A stretch of DNA of 45,302 nucleotides, from positions 1-45,302 of the forward strand of contig JBHPCZ010000015.1 in NCBI GenBank assembly GCA_042573625.1, given 5' to 3'. The position numbers and the translations under genes are program-made. Positions within the stretch are counted from its first letter, which is position 1. The number at the start of each line of letters is the position of its first letter. Positions 16,476 to 29,588 of the stretch are shown piece by piece. Below the pieces are notes generated by a model. That model did no database searches. It was given only the letters and a program-made list of their open reading frames with translations, and was not told the DNA's origin. Source of the stretch: JBHPCZ01 sp042573625 (GTDB lineage Bacteria > Desulfobacterota > Desulfobacteria > Desulfobacterales > UBA11574).

Positions 16476-16670
16476 TTCCTGGTGTGACCCCTGCCGTGTT
16501 TGTGATTGGAAGATGATCTTTGACCCAACAGTCTTTAACCGGGAGCTTTCACTGGTTTTGGTGAGCAAGTTCTGCTTGTACAGAAAAGCCTAAAGAAACT
16601 ACAAGGCGCCCACCTTATACATTTGGTTCAAAGACCTCCCAACACGGCATTGTGGTAGGGGTCCTTCCTC
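16476..16670 (+). ncRNA. ssrS: 6S RNA
   Basis: About 195 nt folds into the 6S plan: a closing stem, a large central bulge and a terminal stem. The outer arms GACCCCTGCCGTGTTTG (from 16486) and CAACACGGC...AGGGGTC (ending 16663) are complementary with a small bulge. The 3' half also matches E. coli 6S RNA in order: GGTGAGCA, GAAAAGCCT, a CACCTT then GGTTCAA block, and the GGC...GG...GGTCC end. 6S RNA mimics an open promoter and sequesters sigma-70 RNA polymerase in stationary phase. The position after zapA agrees. The exact ends are estimated. Confidence 0.88.
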
Positions 16671-16977
16671 TTGATTGGGCCTGAAAAAGCTGAAAGTCAG
16701 GGGAAGGAATCAACAGGAAGGTATCAGCGGATCACATTTTCAGGGCTCCTTGAATTAAACACATTGAAATTATTTCGTAATCCTTTCCTTTTTTCTTTTT
16801 GGCCCTCAAGGCCGCGCCCCAAATTCACTTCATAAAAATTTCTTCAAATTTTGTTTTATTTTCAGATTACTGTAGGCTTCACCCCTTTGGGATGAAAACA
16901 AAGCGGGTCTTCTGGATCCGGGTTTTTACTTGAAGGAGCTGTTTAACTCAAGTCTATATATTCAGGGGAGAAGGATA
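16671..16977 (+). other. Intergenic region between 6S RNA and rny
   Basis: I see no gene in these 307 bp. In many genomes a 5-formyltetrahydrofolate cyclo-ligase gene follows 6S RNA, and it is not here. A weak hairpin, CGGGTC (16904-16909) with GATCCG (16915-16920) followed by GGTTTTT, could end an upstream transcript. The rny ribosome site GGAGAAGGA is at the right edge. Confidence 0.5.
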
Positions 16978-18540
16978 ATGAATGAATATATTTTATTAAT
17001 CGGCGGCATTGGATTTGTGGCGGGTTCTGTCTTTGCATATTGGATGAGAGGAAAGATTTCCTCTCAGAAGACCAAGGCGGTTGAGGTTAAGTCAAAACAG
17101 ATCTTGGAAGATGCGAATCGGAGAGCGGAAACGATCCTAAAGGAAGCTGAGCTCGAGGTGAAGGATAAGCTTTTAAGGATGAAAAGCGAGTTCGACGTAG
17201 AGACAAAAGAGACTCGGGTGGAATTGAAAAAAAAGGACAGAAGGTTAACGCAAAAAGAGGAAAATATTGACCGAAAAATTGAACAGTTTGAGAGCAGGGA
17301 TCAGGAAATTTCTCGAAAGGAAAAGCAGCTCCATCAAAAAGAGGAAGAATTAGCACGGAATGAACAGAAATGTGACAGACTGCTGGAAGAACAAAAAAGA
17401 CAGCTTGAAAAAATTTCGGGCTTAACCGCGGAACAGGCCAAAGAGCTTTTGATTAGAGCGATGGAGAACGAAGCGCGATATGAAGGCGCCAAGATGATTA
17501 AAAGGATAGAGAATGAAACCAGGGAGGAGGCGGATAAAAAGGCCAAAGAAATTATGGCGACGGCCATCCAGAGATATGCAGGCGATTTTGTTGCTGAGCG
17601 AGCTGTTTCTGTTGTTCCACTCCCGAACGATGAGATGAAAGGACGTATCATTGGCAGAGAGGGGCGTAATATTCGTGCTCTTGAAGCTGCAACCGGCATC
17701 GACCTTATCATAGATGATACACCTGAGGCGGTTATACTGTCAGGTTTCAATCCGGTAAGGCGAGAGGTCGCCAGACTCTCGCTGATGAAGTTGATATCAG
17801 ATGGGCGAATTCACCCTGCACGCATTGAGGACGTTGTCAAAAAAATAGAAAAAGAAGTTGACCAGGTAATAAAGGAGGCTGGAGAGCAGGCCGCATTCGA
17901 TTTGGGCGTGCATAACCTTCATAACGAATTGATTAAATATATTGGAAGATTAAAGTTCCGTACAAGTTATGCCCAGAATGTTCTTCAACATTCAGTTGAG
18001 GTGGGCTTTTTAAGTGGCATTATGGCCTCTGAGTTGAATCTCAACTCAAAACTGGCAAGACGTATGGGATTGCTGCATGATATTGGGAAAGCGGTGGATC
18101 ATGAGGTTGAGGGCCCCCATGCAGTAATCGGTTCCAATCTTGCCAAAAAATTTGGCGAAAACGCCAAAACCGTTCACGCTATTGCTGCGCATCATGAAGA
18201 TGTTGCACCCAATACGGTGTATGATTTATTGATACAAGCTGCGGACGGTCTTTCGGGGGCGAGGCCGGGGGCACGCAAAGAGTTGCTTGAAAATTACATT
18301 AAGCGCTTGGAAGATCTTGAAAATATAGCAAATTCATTTAGAGGTGTTGCCAATACCTATGCCATTCAAGCTGGAAGAGAGCTTAGGGTTATTGTTGAAA
18401 GTGAGATCATATCAGATGAAGAATCTACATTGCTCAGCAGGGATATTGCAAAAAAAATAGAAGAGTCGTTAACATTCCCGGGACAAATCAGGGTTACGGT
18501 TATCCGCGAAACCCGGGCGGTTGAATATGCCAATAAATGA
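16978..18540 (+). CDS. rny: Ribonuclease Y
   Basis: This 520-residue membrane-anchored endoribonuclease starts mRNA decay. It has an N-terminal membrane helix (about residues 3-22), a long charged coiled coil to about 190, a KH RNA-binding domain with GRIIGREGRNIR from residue 222, and an HD hydrolase domain with H367-D368 (LLHDIGKAVDHE). Length matches the family. ATG 16978, just after GGAGAAGGA, was preferred to a TTG 48 bases upstream because it places the helix at the N-terminus as usual. It is followed by a small overlapping ORF and tyrS. Confidence 0.96.
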   Translation: MNEYILLIGGIGFVAGSVFAYWMRGKISSQKTKAVEVKSKQILEDANRRAETILKEAELEVKDKLLRMKSEFDVETKETRVELKKKDRRLTQKEENIDRKIEQFESRDQEISRKEKQLHQKEEELARNEQKCDRLLEEQKRQLEKISGLTAEQAKELLIRAMENEARYEGAKMIKRIENETREEADKKAKEIMATAIQRYAGDFVAERAVSVVPLPNDEMKGRIIGREGRNIRALEAATGIDLIIDDTPEAVILSGFNPVRREVARLSLMKLISDGRIHPARIEDVVKKIEKEVDQVIKEAGEQAAFDLGVHNLHNELIKYIGRLKFRTSYAQNVLQHSVEVGFLSGIMASELNLNSKLARRMGLLHDIGKAVDHEVEGPHAVIGSNLAKKFGENAKTVHAIAAHHEDVAPNTVYDLLIQAADGLSGARPGARKELLENYIKRLEDLENIANSFRGVANTYAIQAGRELRVIVESEIISDEESTLLSRDIAKKIEESLTFPGQIRVTVIRETRAVEYANK

Positions 18541-18721
18541 TGAACAGTTTAACGTTTCGGAAATTCAACAATGTGTTGGAATGCAATATTTTTTTTGGCT
18601 TTTTGCTGTTTCACCAATGGATGGATGGGTTACATTCCTTTCAACCCATAATTCAGTTACTCCAATTGTAAGCAAGGCGAAGCAACTTGTATATCACTAT
18701 TTCAATGAAGGAAAATCATAG
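18527..18721 (+). CDS. Small hypothetical protein overlapping the end of rny
   Basis: This 64-residue frame starts at ATG 18527, 14 bases inside the end of rny, and stops two bases before tyrS. That spacing suggests translational coupling in an rny-x-tyrS transcript. The product has a hydrophobic middle (QYFFWLFAVSPMDGW) and a short polar tail, and I recognise no family. In several related genomes a metallophosphoesterase of the YmdB type sits between rny and tyrS, and this frame is not that. It may be real or may be fortuitous. No good Shine-Dalgarno is visible. Confidence 0.4.
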   Translation: MPINDEQFNVSEIQQCVGMQYFFWLFAVSPMDGWVTFLSTHNSVTPIVSKAKQLVYHYFNEGKS

Positions 18722-18723
18722 AC

Positions 18724-20019
18724 ATGAATGTACTGAATATTCTTAAAGAACGAGGGTTTATTGAACAAACCACACATGACAAAGAATTATACGAATACTT
18801 AGAATCGGATCATGTAACCTGTTATATTGGATTTGATCCAACAGCATCCAGTCTGCATGTGGGGAGCTTGGTACCCATAATGTCGCTTGCGCACATACAA
18901 AAAAGCGGGCACCGTCCAATCGCGCTTGTCGGGGGAGGAACAGGACTTGTGGGTGATCCGAGTGGCAAGACCGAAATGCGAAAATTGCTGACTTCGGAAA
19001 TGGTGGAAGAGAATGCAAAAGGAATAAAGTCACAACTATCCCGATTTATCGATTTTGATGAAGACAGAGCGTTGATGCTGAATAATGCCGATTGGCTAAC
19101 GCAATTGGAGTATATCCCTTTTCTCAGAGACATTGGGCGACATTTCTCTGTCAATCGCATGATTAAGTCAGAAAGCTGCAAAATGAGACTTGAATCTGAA
19201 GAAGGTCTCAATTTTATTGAATTCAATTATATGCTTCTACAGGCATACGATTTTCTGGAACTCTGTGATAAACATGGATGCAGGCTTCAAATGGGGGGTA
19301 GTGACCAGTGGGGAAACATTGTAGCCGGTATTGAACTGATTCGCAGAATGCGTCGGGAAACGGTTTTCGGCATAACATTTCCTTTGATAACAACCAGCAG
19401 CGGTGCAAAGATGGGAAAGACAGCGGATGGAACTGTTTGGCTCGATCCGAACAGGACATCGCCCTATGAATACTATCAATACTGGGTTAATACTGATGAC
19501 CGTGATGTTGAGCGTTTCTTGGCGCTATTTTCTTTTCTACCCGTGGATGAAATCCGGGAAATTGGCAGATTGAAAGGAGCTGATTTGAATGGTGCAAAGG
19601 CAGTCCTTGCTTATGAGACGACGCGGCTTGTTCATGGCCGAGAGGCAGCGAAAAGCGCCCATCAGGCTGCGGCAAGTATGTTTGGAGATCGGCATGTCCC
19701 TGAGGATATACTTCCGTCCAGTTCGATACCACGGGGTGAATCGGATACTGATGAAGTATCGGTGCCTCATTCATACGTAGATATCGGCTCTTTGAAAGAA
19801 GGTATCCCGGCTTTTAAATTGTATTATATGGTTGGCCTTGCAAATTCAGGCGGTGCAGCAAGAAGGCTTGTTGAGCAGGGAGGGGCATACGTTAATGGCC
19901 GGCGAATTAAGTCTTTTGACCACATAATAACAGAGAATGATATTAAAGACATGGAGATCTTGCTAAGGGCGGGGAAAAAGCATTATCATAAAATAAAAAT
20001 AAAAAATAATAATGTTTGA
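18724..20019 (+). CDS. tyrS: Tyrosyl-tRNA synthetase
   Basis: This 431-residue class I synthetase charges tRNA-Tyr. The HIGH-type motif is H45-V-G-S48 and the KMSKS-type loop is K229-M-G-K-T233. The tyrosine pocket is indicated by CYIGFDPTASSLHVGS and QMGGSDQWGNI. A C-terminal S4 RNA-binding domain (about 355-420) contains GGAARRLVEQGGAYVNG. Length is normal for the TyrS form found in proteobacteria. The ATG at 18724 follows the upstream small ORF by two bases. The stop codon overlaps a -35-like box of the rRNA leader. Confidence 0.96.
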   Translation: MNVLNILKERGFIEQTTHDKELYEYLESDHVTCYIGFDPTASSLHVGSLVPIMSLAHIQKSGHRPIALVGGGTGLVGDPSGKTEMRKLLTSEMVEENAKGIKSQLSRFIDFDEDRALMLNNADWLTQLEYIPFLRDIGRHFSVNRMIKSESCKMRLESEEGLNFIEFNYMLLQAYDFLELCDKHGCRLQMGGSDQWGNIVAGIELIRRMRRETVFGITFPLITTSSGAKMGKTADGTVWLDPNRTSPYEYYQYWVNTDDRDVERFLALFSFLPVDEIREIGRLKGADLNGAKAVLAYETTRLVHGREAAKSAHQAAASMFGDRHVPEDILPSSSIPRGESDTDEVSVPHSYVDIGSLKEGIPAFKLYYMVGLANSGGAARRLVEQGGAYVNGRRIKSFDHIITENDIKDMEILLRAGKKHYHKIKIKNNNV

Positions 20020-20044
20020 CAACATGAGAAACTGTGTGTATTTA
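20016..20044 (+). promoter_or_regulatory. Possible distal rRNA promoter (P1)
   Basis: TTGACA at 20016-20021, a 17-bp spacer and TATTTA at 20039-20044 form a promoter-like pair that overlaps the tyrS stop codon. It lies about 430 bp before the 16S gene. The leader between here and P2 has no gene. rRNA operons often have tandem promoters, and this one is less certain than P2. Confidence 0.45.
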
Positions 20045-20306
20045 AACATTCTTATTTTTCTGATTCGGTCAGATTGATACAGATTTTGTTGTTGTTCAGT
20101 GCTGTCCAAATCAAAAAGACGGCATATCTTTTCAGCACATCGGATTAAAAAAATGGACGGAATTGTACAATTCGAGATGCCGGGTTCCATATTTTTTTAA
20201 AAAATGAGAAGTAGCTCTGAAATTACTTAAAAAAAAATTGAAAATCTTCAAAAAAATCAGAGGATTCAACAAATTCAATCAATTTTTTATTAAGTAAGAA
20301 TTGTGC

Positions 20307-20335
20307 TTGACAGAACAAAAAATAAGCAGTACATA
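20307..20335 (+). promoter_or_regulatory. rrn: Main rRNA operon promoter (P2)
   Basis: Consensus TTGACA at 20307-20312 is separated by exactly 17 bp from TACATA at 20330-20335. An A-rich stretch lies upstream, as expected of an UP element. It is about 140 bp before the 16S 5' end and upstream of the processing stem, the right place for a strong rRNA promoter. Confidence 0.7.
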
Positions 20336-20382
20336 TAAGGTCTTTCTTGAAAATTCATCATATTGGATTTTGATGGAAAAAA

Positions 20383-20417
20383 CTTGATCTTTGAAAACTA
20401 AATAGTGACAGCTTGTG
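20383..20417 (+). other. 5' arm of the 16S precursor processing stem
   Basis: This 35-base leader segment is complementary, with a few mismatches, to 22090-22125 downstream of the 16S gene. The central AACTAAATAGTGACA part pairs perfectly. The two arms would bring both ends of 16S together in an RNase III-type stem. The segment also contains the GATCTTTGAAAACTAAATAG type of sequence common in rRNA leaders. Confidence 0.8.
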
Positions 20418-20478
20418 AGTTAGGTCTCAAGTTAATCGGTTGCCCCATTTCAATTGAATCGGGCAACAGAGTACAATT

Positions 20479-22049
<1,571 letters not shown>

Positions 22050-22089
22050 CTAAGGATGAAAACCTTAAAAAAAAATGGAATTATCCTGC

Positions 22090-22125
22090 CACGAGTTTGT
22101 CACTATTTAGTTTTGAGAGATCAAG
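22090..22125 (+). other. 3' arm of the 16S precursor processing stem
   Basis: This is the complement of 20383-20417 and lies 41 bases after the mature 16S end. The spacer from here to 22257 carries no other feature I can identify. Confidence 0.8.
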
Positions 22126-22257
22126 TATTGTTCTCTTACAAATGCATAATATATGCATAATATGATTGATTAGCTCGGTCGGAACGATCTGGGATGCGGG
22201 AATTAGACTGTGGAAGATATAGAAGATTATCCGCAATCTGAACTTCGCAAGCGGTCT

Positions 22258-22335
<78 letters not shown>

Positions 22336-22340
22336 TTATA

Positions 22341-22416
22341 GGGGGTGTAGCTCAGTTGGGAGAGCGCCTGCCTTGCACGCAGGAGGCCATCGGTTCGAGC
22401 CCGTTCACCTCCACCA
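22341..22416 (+). tRNA. tRNA-Ala (TGC)
   Basis: A complete cloverleaf with acceptor GGGGGTG/CACCTCC, anticodon TGC in the CTTGCAC loop, a GTTCGA T-loop and an encoded CCA at 22414-22416. It lies five bases after tRNA-Ile in the 16S-23S spacer. Confidence 0.97.
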
Positions 22417-22570
22417 GAACACCCTGTATTCCCAGCCGGAAAAACGCTCAGAATCAAGATTTTGACAGAGCCTATCATTCGTATCGTTCTTTGACAATTT
22501 GGATATAAGTACTGAAATTTTTCGATATAAGCACTGAAATTGTTCAACATGATTATGTCAGTTATTTTGT

Positions 22571-25634
<3,064 letters not shown>

Positions 25635-25704
25635 CAAAATAATTTGCATAATCGGTTGAAATTTTTTTGCAAATATCTAACTTTTCAGCATACTGAAATC
25701 TATT

Positions 25705-25824
<120 letters not shown>

Positions 25825-25835
25825 TCTTTTCTATC

Positions 25836-25878
25836 AACCCGGAATCACTTTAATTTATTAGGTGATTCCGGGTTTTTT
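25836..25878 (+). terminator. Rho-independent terminator of the rRNA operon
   Basis: AACCCGGAATCAC (25836-25848) pairs perfectly with GTGATTCCGGGTT (25862-25874), a 13-bp stem running into a T-tract. It is the strongest terminator in the window. Confidence 0.95.
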
Positions 25879-25937
25879 GTTTTGTAAACGCCGGCCCTTT
25901 ACTTGCATCCAAAATTGGTGTTATAGGGAACTGAGAG

Positions 25938-26040
25938 ATGGACGCTAAAGTTGTTGATGCATCTGTTCTGGTTGCCTCTTGCTTTCGGCGAGCCCAGCTC
26001 CGAGGAGGCGCTGAGACTTTTGCATGAAAAAATGTTTTAG
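25938..26040 (+). pseudogene. Fragment of a VapC-type PIN-domain toxin, frameshifted and truncated
   Basis: The ATG at 25938 begins MDAKVVDASVLVA, the typical first beta-strand of PIN/VapC ribonucleases with the catalytic Asp in VVDAS. At about 25975 the frame shifts by one. The new frame reads LAFGEPSSEEALRLLHEK, which is how these toxins normally continue, before a TAG at 26038-26040. A full VapC is about 130 residues, so about 100 are missing. The end also resembles the reverse-oriented TTTTGCA..GTCTC repeat, so a repeat may have cut the gene. No antitoxin gene is visible upstream. It is presumably non-functional. Confidence 0.55.
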
Positions 26041-26067
26041 AGATTTCAATACGTTTAAAGGATTAAT

Positions 26068-27633
26068 GTGTTTCCGCGCGGATTAAAAACAAATATTGCC
26101 TTGTATTTAGCGCTACTTTTATTGCTGGCCATGGTGTTAATTGATTTCGTTATGGTTATGATGGTCCAGCGGGACATGATCCGTTCCGAGATAACCAGGG
26201 GGAATTTAATTCTATCTGCAATCGAAACGAAAATGAATACTTTTTCGATATCTGAGGATAACACAGCGCATTCAGGTACGTTGGATGGTCTTGACAGAAT
26301 GATAGCTGAAACAGGATCTTCCTGTACCTTAATTTTGGATGGAAATAACAGACCCATCTATTCAGGCAGTAGGCGCTGTCCCTTTCAAGACGAGCTTGAG
26401 AGTTTTACCAGACAAGCCATTGCATCAGGAAAGCAAGCCACCCGATTCCTCGGTACCACTTGGGGGGTTTTCTGGAAACAGAGCCAGAATCTGATTGTGT
26501 CATCTCCTCTGTTTAGAGAAGGCAATATTATCGCAGGTGCCAGTATTGTTCTGCCCCTTGAAAGGATTTATAAAATCCATAGGCGTTCTCAACACACATT
26601 GTTCATATATATCCTGGTCAATACGGTTATTTTGACTTTTATCGGCCTTTATCGCTTGTCAATGTTAACAGTGAAGCCGTTGAACCGTCTGGCAAAGCGG
26701 GCCGGTGAGTATAGCGATGACGATGAAATATTTTTTATGCCGGAAAAAGAAGGAAATGAATTCAACAAATTGTCTAAAGCGCTGAACAATATGTTAAAGA
26801 ACATTACAGAGGACAAGGAGAAACTGAGGCAGACGGTTCGTTCCCTCGAACAGGCAAATTTTGATTTAAAACAGGCTCAAAAAGATATTATCAGAGCGGA
26901 GAAACTGGCTTCTGTCGGGAGGCTCTCATCAGGCATTGCTCATGAAATCGGCAACCCTATCGGCATTGTTCTCGGTTATATTGAATTGCTCAAAAAAAAA
27001 GATATTTCAGACGAAGAACGAAAAGAATTTATCGATCGTTCAGAGAGTGAGATAAACAGAATTAATTTGATAATCAGACAGCTGCTTGATTTATCAAGAC
27101 CATCGACCGAGGGCCCGGAACCAGTATCTGTTCACGATCTTATCGATGATGTCATTGATGTTTTAAGGCCTCAGCCTGTTATGTCCGATGTTCATTTTCA
27201 GCTTGATCTTTCGGCCCACTCGGATACTGTTTTCGTTGATTCCAATTTATTACGACAGGTTTTTTTAAATTTGGTGATGAATGCTCTTGATGCAATTTCC
27301 TCATCAGAGCACGAGGCAGATAAAAAAATAATTATATCCAGTGAGGTGGTAGAGAAAAAGAGCGTTGATTCCAGGGATCTTTCAATGATTCAAATCATGT
27401 TTATTGATAACGGCCCCGGCATTTCGGATGAGAATATCGGTAACATATTTGACCCATTCTACACGACAAAGGAGCCGGGCAAGGGCACAGGGCTTGGCCT
27501 TTCAGTCTGTTTTATGATTATCGAGGGAATGAACGGGGAAATCAAAGCAACCAGCAAAGAAGGTGAAGGAACAGAAATTGCCGTATATTTGCCCTTAATC
27601 TCATTAGAAGCAGACAGAGGAGAAATCAATTAA
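26068..27633 (+). CDS. Membrane sensor histidine kinase (NtrB/AtoS-like)
   Basis: This 521-residue kinase has membrane helices at about 10-32 and 173-195 flanking a periplasmic sensing region of about 140 residues. A HAMP linker to about 250 and a short coiled coil follow. The HisKA domain has H292 in SSGIAHEIGNPIGIVLGYIE. The ATPase domain has NLVMNALDAI, DNGPGISDENI and GKGTGLGLSV. It should autophosphorylate and pass phosphate to the response regulator encoded next. The signal is unknown. The start is GTG 26068 with AAAGGA upstream. The 144-bp gap to the regulator holds no other gene. Confidence 0.93.
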   Translation: MFPRGLKTNIALYLALLLLLAMVLIDFVMVMMVQRDMIRSEITRGNLILSAIETKMNTFSISEDNTAHSGTLDGLDRMIAETGSSCTLILDGNNRPIYSGSRRCPFQDELESFTRQAIASGKQATRFLGTTWGVFWKQSQNLIVSSPLFREGNIIAGASIVLPLERIYKIHRRSQHTLFIYILVNTVILTFIGLYRLSMLTVKPLNRLAKRAGEYSDDDEIFFMPEKEGNEFNKLSKALNNMLKNITEDKEKLRQTVRSLEQANFDLKQAQKDIIRAEKLASVGRLSSGIAHEIGNPIGIVLGYIELLKKKDISDEERKEFIDRSESEINRINLIIRQLLDLSRPSTEGPEPVSVHDLIDDVIDVLRPQPVMSDVHFQLDLSAHSDTVFVDSNLLRQVFLNLVMNALDAISSSEHEADKKIIISSEVVEKKSVDSRDLSMIQIMFIDNGPGISDENIGNIFDPFYTTKEPGKGTGLGLSVCFMIIEGMNGEIKATSKEGEGTEIAVYLPLISLEADRGEIN

Positions 27634-27777
27634 ATCACTTGGTGTCTATAGGACGCTACATTGGGTTATTTTTGAGAGGGTTCGACATTCGTTATTCAAA
27701 AACCTGCTGCTCATAACACAAAGCCAAATCATTTTCACACGGCCAAAACCCGGTTGCTATAACGAGATAATACTTGG

Positions 27778-29193
27778 ATGTGTATGATGAAAATCAAAAC
27801 CAAAAAGGAAAATGAGTCTTTGAAAAAACGCCTGCTGGTCATAGATGATGAAGAGAACATGCGCCACATGCTGTCTGCGCTACTTGATAAAGCCGGCTAT
27901 CACGTTGAGACGGCATCTGATGGTGCTGATGCTTTGAAAAAGGTCGATCAAACCTTTTACGATTTTATCCTCTGCGACATTAAAATGCCGAAAATGAGCG
28001 GAATGGAATTTTTTAGAGCTGCCCGCGACAAAGTAGACGCTACCACTGTAATCATGATGTCGGCATACGGCAGCATTGATACTGCTGTTGAGGCTATGAA
28101 GAAAGGGGCATATGACTTTATTTCCAAACCGTTTAAATCCGATGAAGTCCTCCTTATGCTTAAAAAGGCGGAAGAGCGGGAAAGTTTGAAAAGAGAAAAC
28201 CGCCGGTTAAAAGAGCGGATTCGAAAGATTCAAGAAAATTATAGTTTTGGGAACATGGTTGCGAAAAGCAAGGTCATGCAATCGGTATTCAAACTGGCCG
28301 AGAAAGTGGCACAATACAATACCACAGTATTGATTTACGGTGACAGCGGAACCGGCAAGGAACTCATCGCAAGGGGAATCCATTTCAAAGGGGATCGATC
28401 GAAAAAGCCGCTGGTCCCTGTGAACTGCGGCGGAATCCCTGAAAATTTACTCGAAAGCGAGCTTTTCGGGCATGTAAAAGGCGCTTTCACCGGTGCAAAC
28501 CGGAATAAAAAGGGACTCTTTCAGGAAGCAGACGGCGGAACGATTTTTCTAGATGAAATAGGGGAGTTGCCGCTCTCTTTACAAGTAAAGCTTCTGAGGG
28601 TATTGCAGGAAAATGAAATAAGGCCGGTTGGCGATACAAAAACAATTAAAAACGATGTTCGTGTCATTGCGGCAACTGCAAAAAATCTTGAGGATGAGGT
28701 TGGAAAAGGGGCATTTCGTGAAGATCTTTTTTACCGGCTTAATGTCGTACCGATCAGGTTGCCTCCCCTTAGGGACCGGTCCGAAGATATACCCCTTTTA
28801 TGTCAACATTTTATCGACAGGTTCAATATAAGCCTGGATAGGGAAATCAGAGAGATAGTACCTAATGCCATGTCTCTTCTGCTAAAACACAGTTGGCCGG
28901 GAAATGTAAGGGAACTGGAAAATGTAATTGAGAGAGCTGTGGTCCTTTCAGAAGAATCAATTCTTCGGTCAGAGAATTTTTCGCCTGAGTTGGGCGTGGG
29001 TTGCGGGATTGAGAAAATGGGAAACTTAATAGAAGGATATTCCTTAAAGGCGGCCCGAAAAGTTTTGGAAAAAGAGTTCATTACCCGTGCGCTGAAGGCA
29101 ACGAAGGGCAACCGCACAAAAGCTGCTCGGATTCTTGAAATCAGCCACCCCTCCCTGCTAAGCAAGATCAAGATCTACAATATCACCATTTAA
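27778..29193 (+). CDS. Sigma-54-dependent response regulator (NtrC/AtoC-like)
   Basis: This 471-residue activator has a receiver domain with phospho-acceptor D67 (CDIKMP). Its AAA+ domain has Walker A GDSGTGKE from residue 188, the sigma-54 contact loop GAFTGA at 235-240 and the Walker B-type GGTIFLDEIGEL. It ends with a C-terminal Fis-type helix-turn-helix (about 435-468). It would open sigma-54 promoters when phosphorylated by the adjacent kinase. Three possible starts lie within nine bases (27778, 27784, 27787), and none has a strong ribosome site. Target genes cannot be read from here. I saw no clear -24/-12 promoter nearby. Confidence 0.93.
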   Translation: MCMMKIKTKKENESLKKRLLVIDDEENMRHMLSALLDKAGYHVETASDGADALKKVDQTFYDFILCDIKMPKMSGMEFFRAARDKVDATTVIMMSAYGSIDTAVEAMKKGAYDFISKPFKSDEVLLMLKKAEERESLKRENRRLKERIRKIQENYSFGNMVAKSKVMQSVFKLAEKVAQYNTTVLIYGDSGTGKELIARGIHFKGDRSKKPLVPVNCGGIPENLLESELFGHVKGAFTGANRNKKGLFQEADGGTIFLDEIGELPLSLQVKLLRVLQENEIRPVGDTKTIKNDVRVIAATAKNLEDEVGKGAFREDLFYRLNVVPIRLPPLRDRSEDIPLLCQHFIDRFNISLDREIREIVPNAMSLLLKHSWPGNVRELENVIERAVVLSEESILRSENFSPELGVGCGIEKMGNLIEGYSLKAARKVLEKEFITRALKATKGNRTKAARILEISHPSLLSKIKIYNITI

Positions 29194-29196
29194 GGT

Positions 29197-29221
29197 TCTT
29201 CTCCAATTTAGTTGGAGAAGA
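29197..29221 (+). other. Stem-loop just after the response regulator
   Basis: TCTTCTCCAA (29197-29206) pairs perfectly with TTGGAGAAGA (29212-29221) around a 5-base loop. No T-run follows in either direction, so it is at most a weak terminator or an mRNA-end stabiliser. Confidence 0.5.
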
Positions 29222-29261
29222 GGGTTCGAGGATTCAAGGGGGCAAGGGTTCAAGGATTCGA

Positions 29262-29482
29262 GTGAAATGCTTAAAAAATTATAAAGAGTTAAAAGTATGG
29301 CAGAAATCTTATAAACTCCGGTTGGATTTTTATAGAATAACAAAAAAAATACCAAAAGAAGAAAGATATGGTCTGACATCTCAGGTCAGAAGGGCCGCTG
29401 TGTCGATTTCTTCAAATATCGCTGAAGGATGATGCTCAAAGCGCTGATAAAATCGTTGGAGAACAAACGGTTGAACCCTTGA
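29262..29482 (+). pseudogene. Four-helix-bundle protein (S23 / 23S-intervening-sequence family), internally deleted
   Basis: From GTG 29262, after AAGGATT, the frame gives 56 residues including NYKELKVWQKSYKL and RRAAVSISSNIAEG, the conserved N-terminal half of this family. It stops at 29430-29432, where normal members continue with YGR-type residues. A second frame starting 29432 reads MLKALIKSLENKRLNP and stops at 29480-29482, which is what the C-terminal helix of the same family looks like. About 50 middle residues are missing and the two parts are out of frame. A composite repeat unit begins at the stop codon. It is probably dead. Confidence 0.7.
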
Positions 29483-29558
29483 CCCCAGTGAAATAGGCTT
29501 CGCATTGCACGGGGCAGGCATTGAAATTGGGCAAAAGAGGATAATTATCAAAGGTCTC
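29483..29558 (+). repeat. Composite repeat unit: REP-like hairpin plus 30-bp tail, copy 2
   Basis: The hairpin module at 29483-29515 has CCCC-GTGAAAT pairing with ATTGCAC-GGGG around AGGCTTCGC. It is followed at the same 46-base offset by the tail module 29529-29558. It aligns without gaps to 7688-7763. It directly abuts the stop of the four-helix-bundle remnant. Confidence 0.8.
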
Positions 29559-29588
29559 AAGTCTATAACGGTGCCCGGAGGGGAGGTG

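Noticed and set aside
27740..27775. Possible sigma-54 promoter before the response regulator
   Set aside because: The GG and GC elements are 15 bases apart instead of the required 12.
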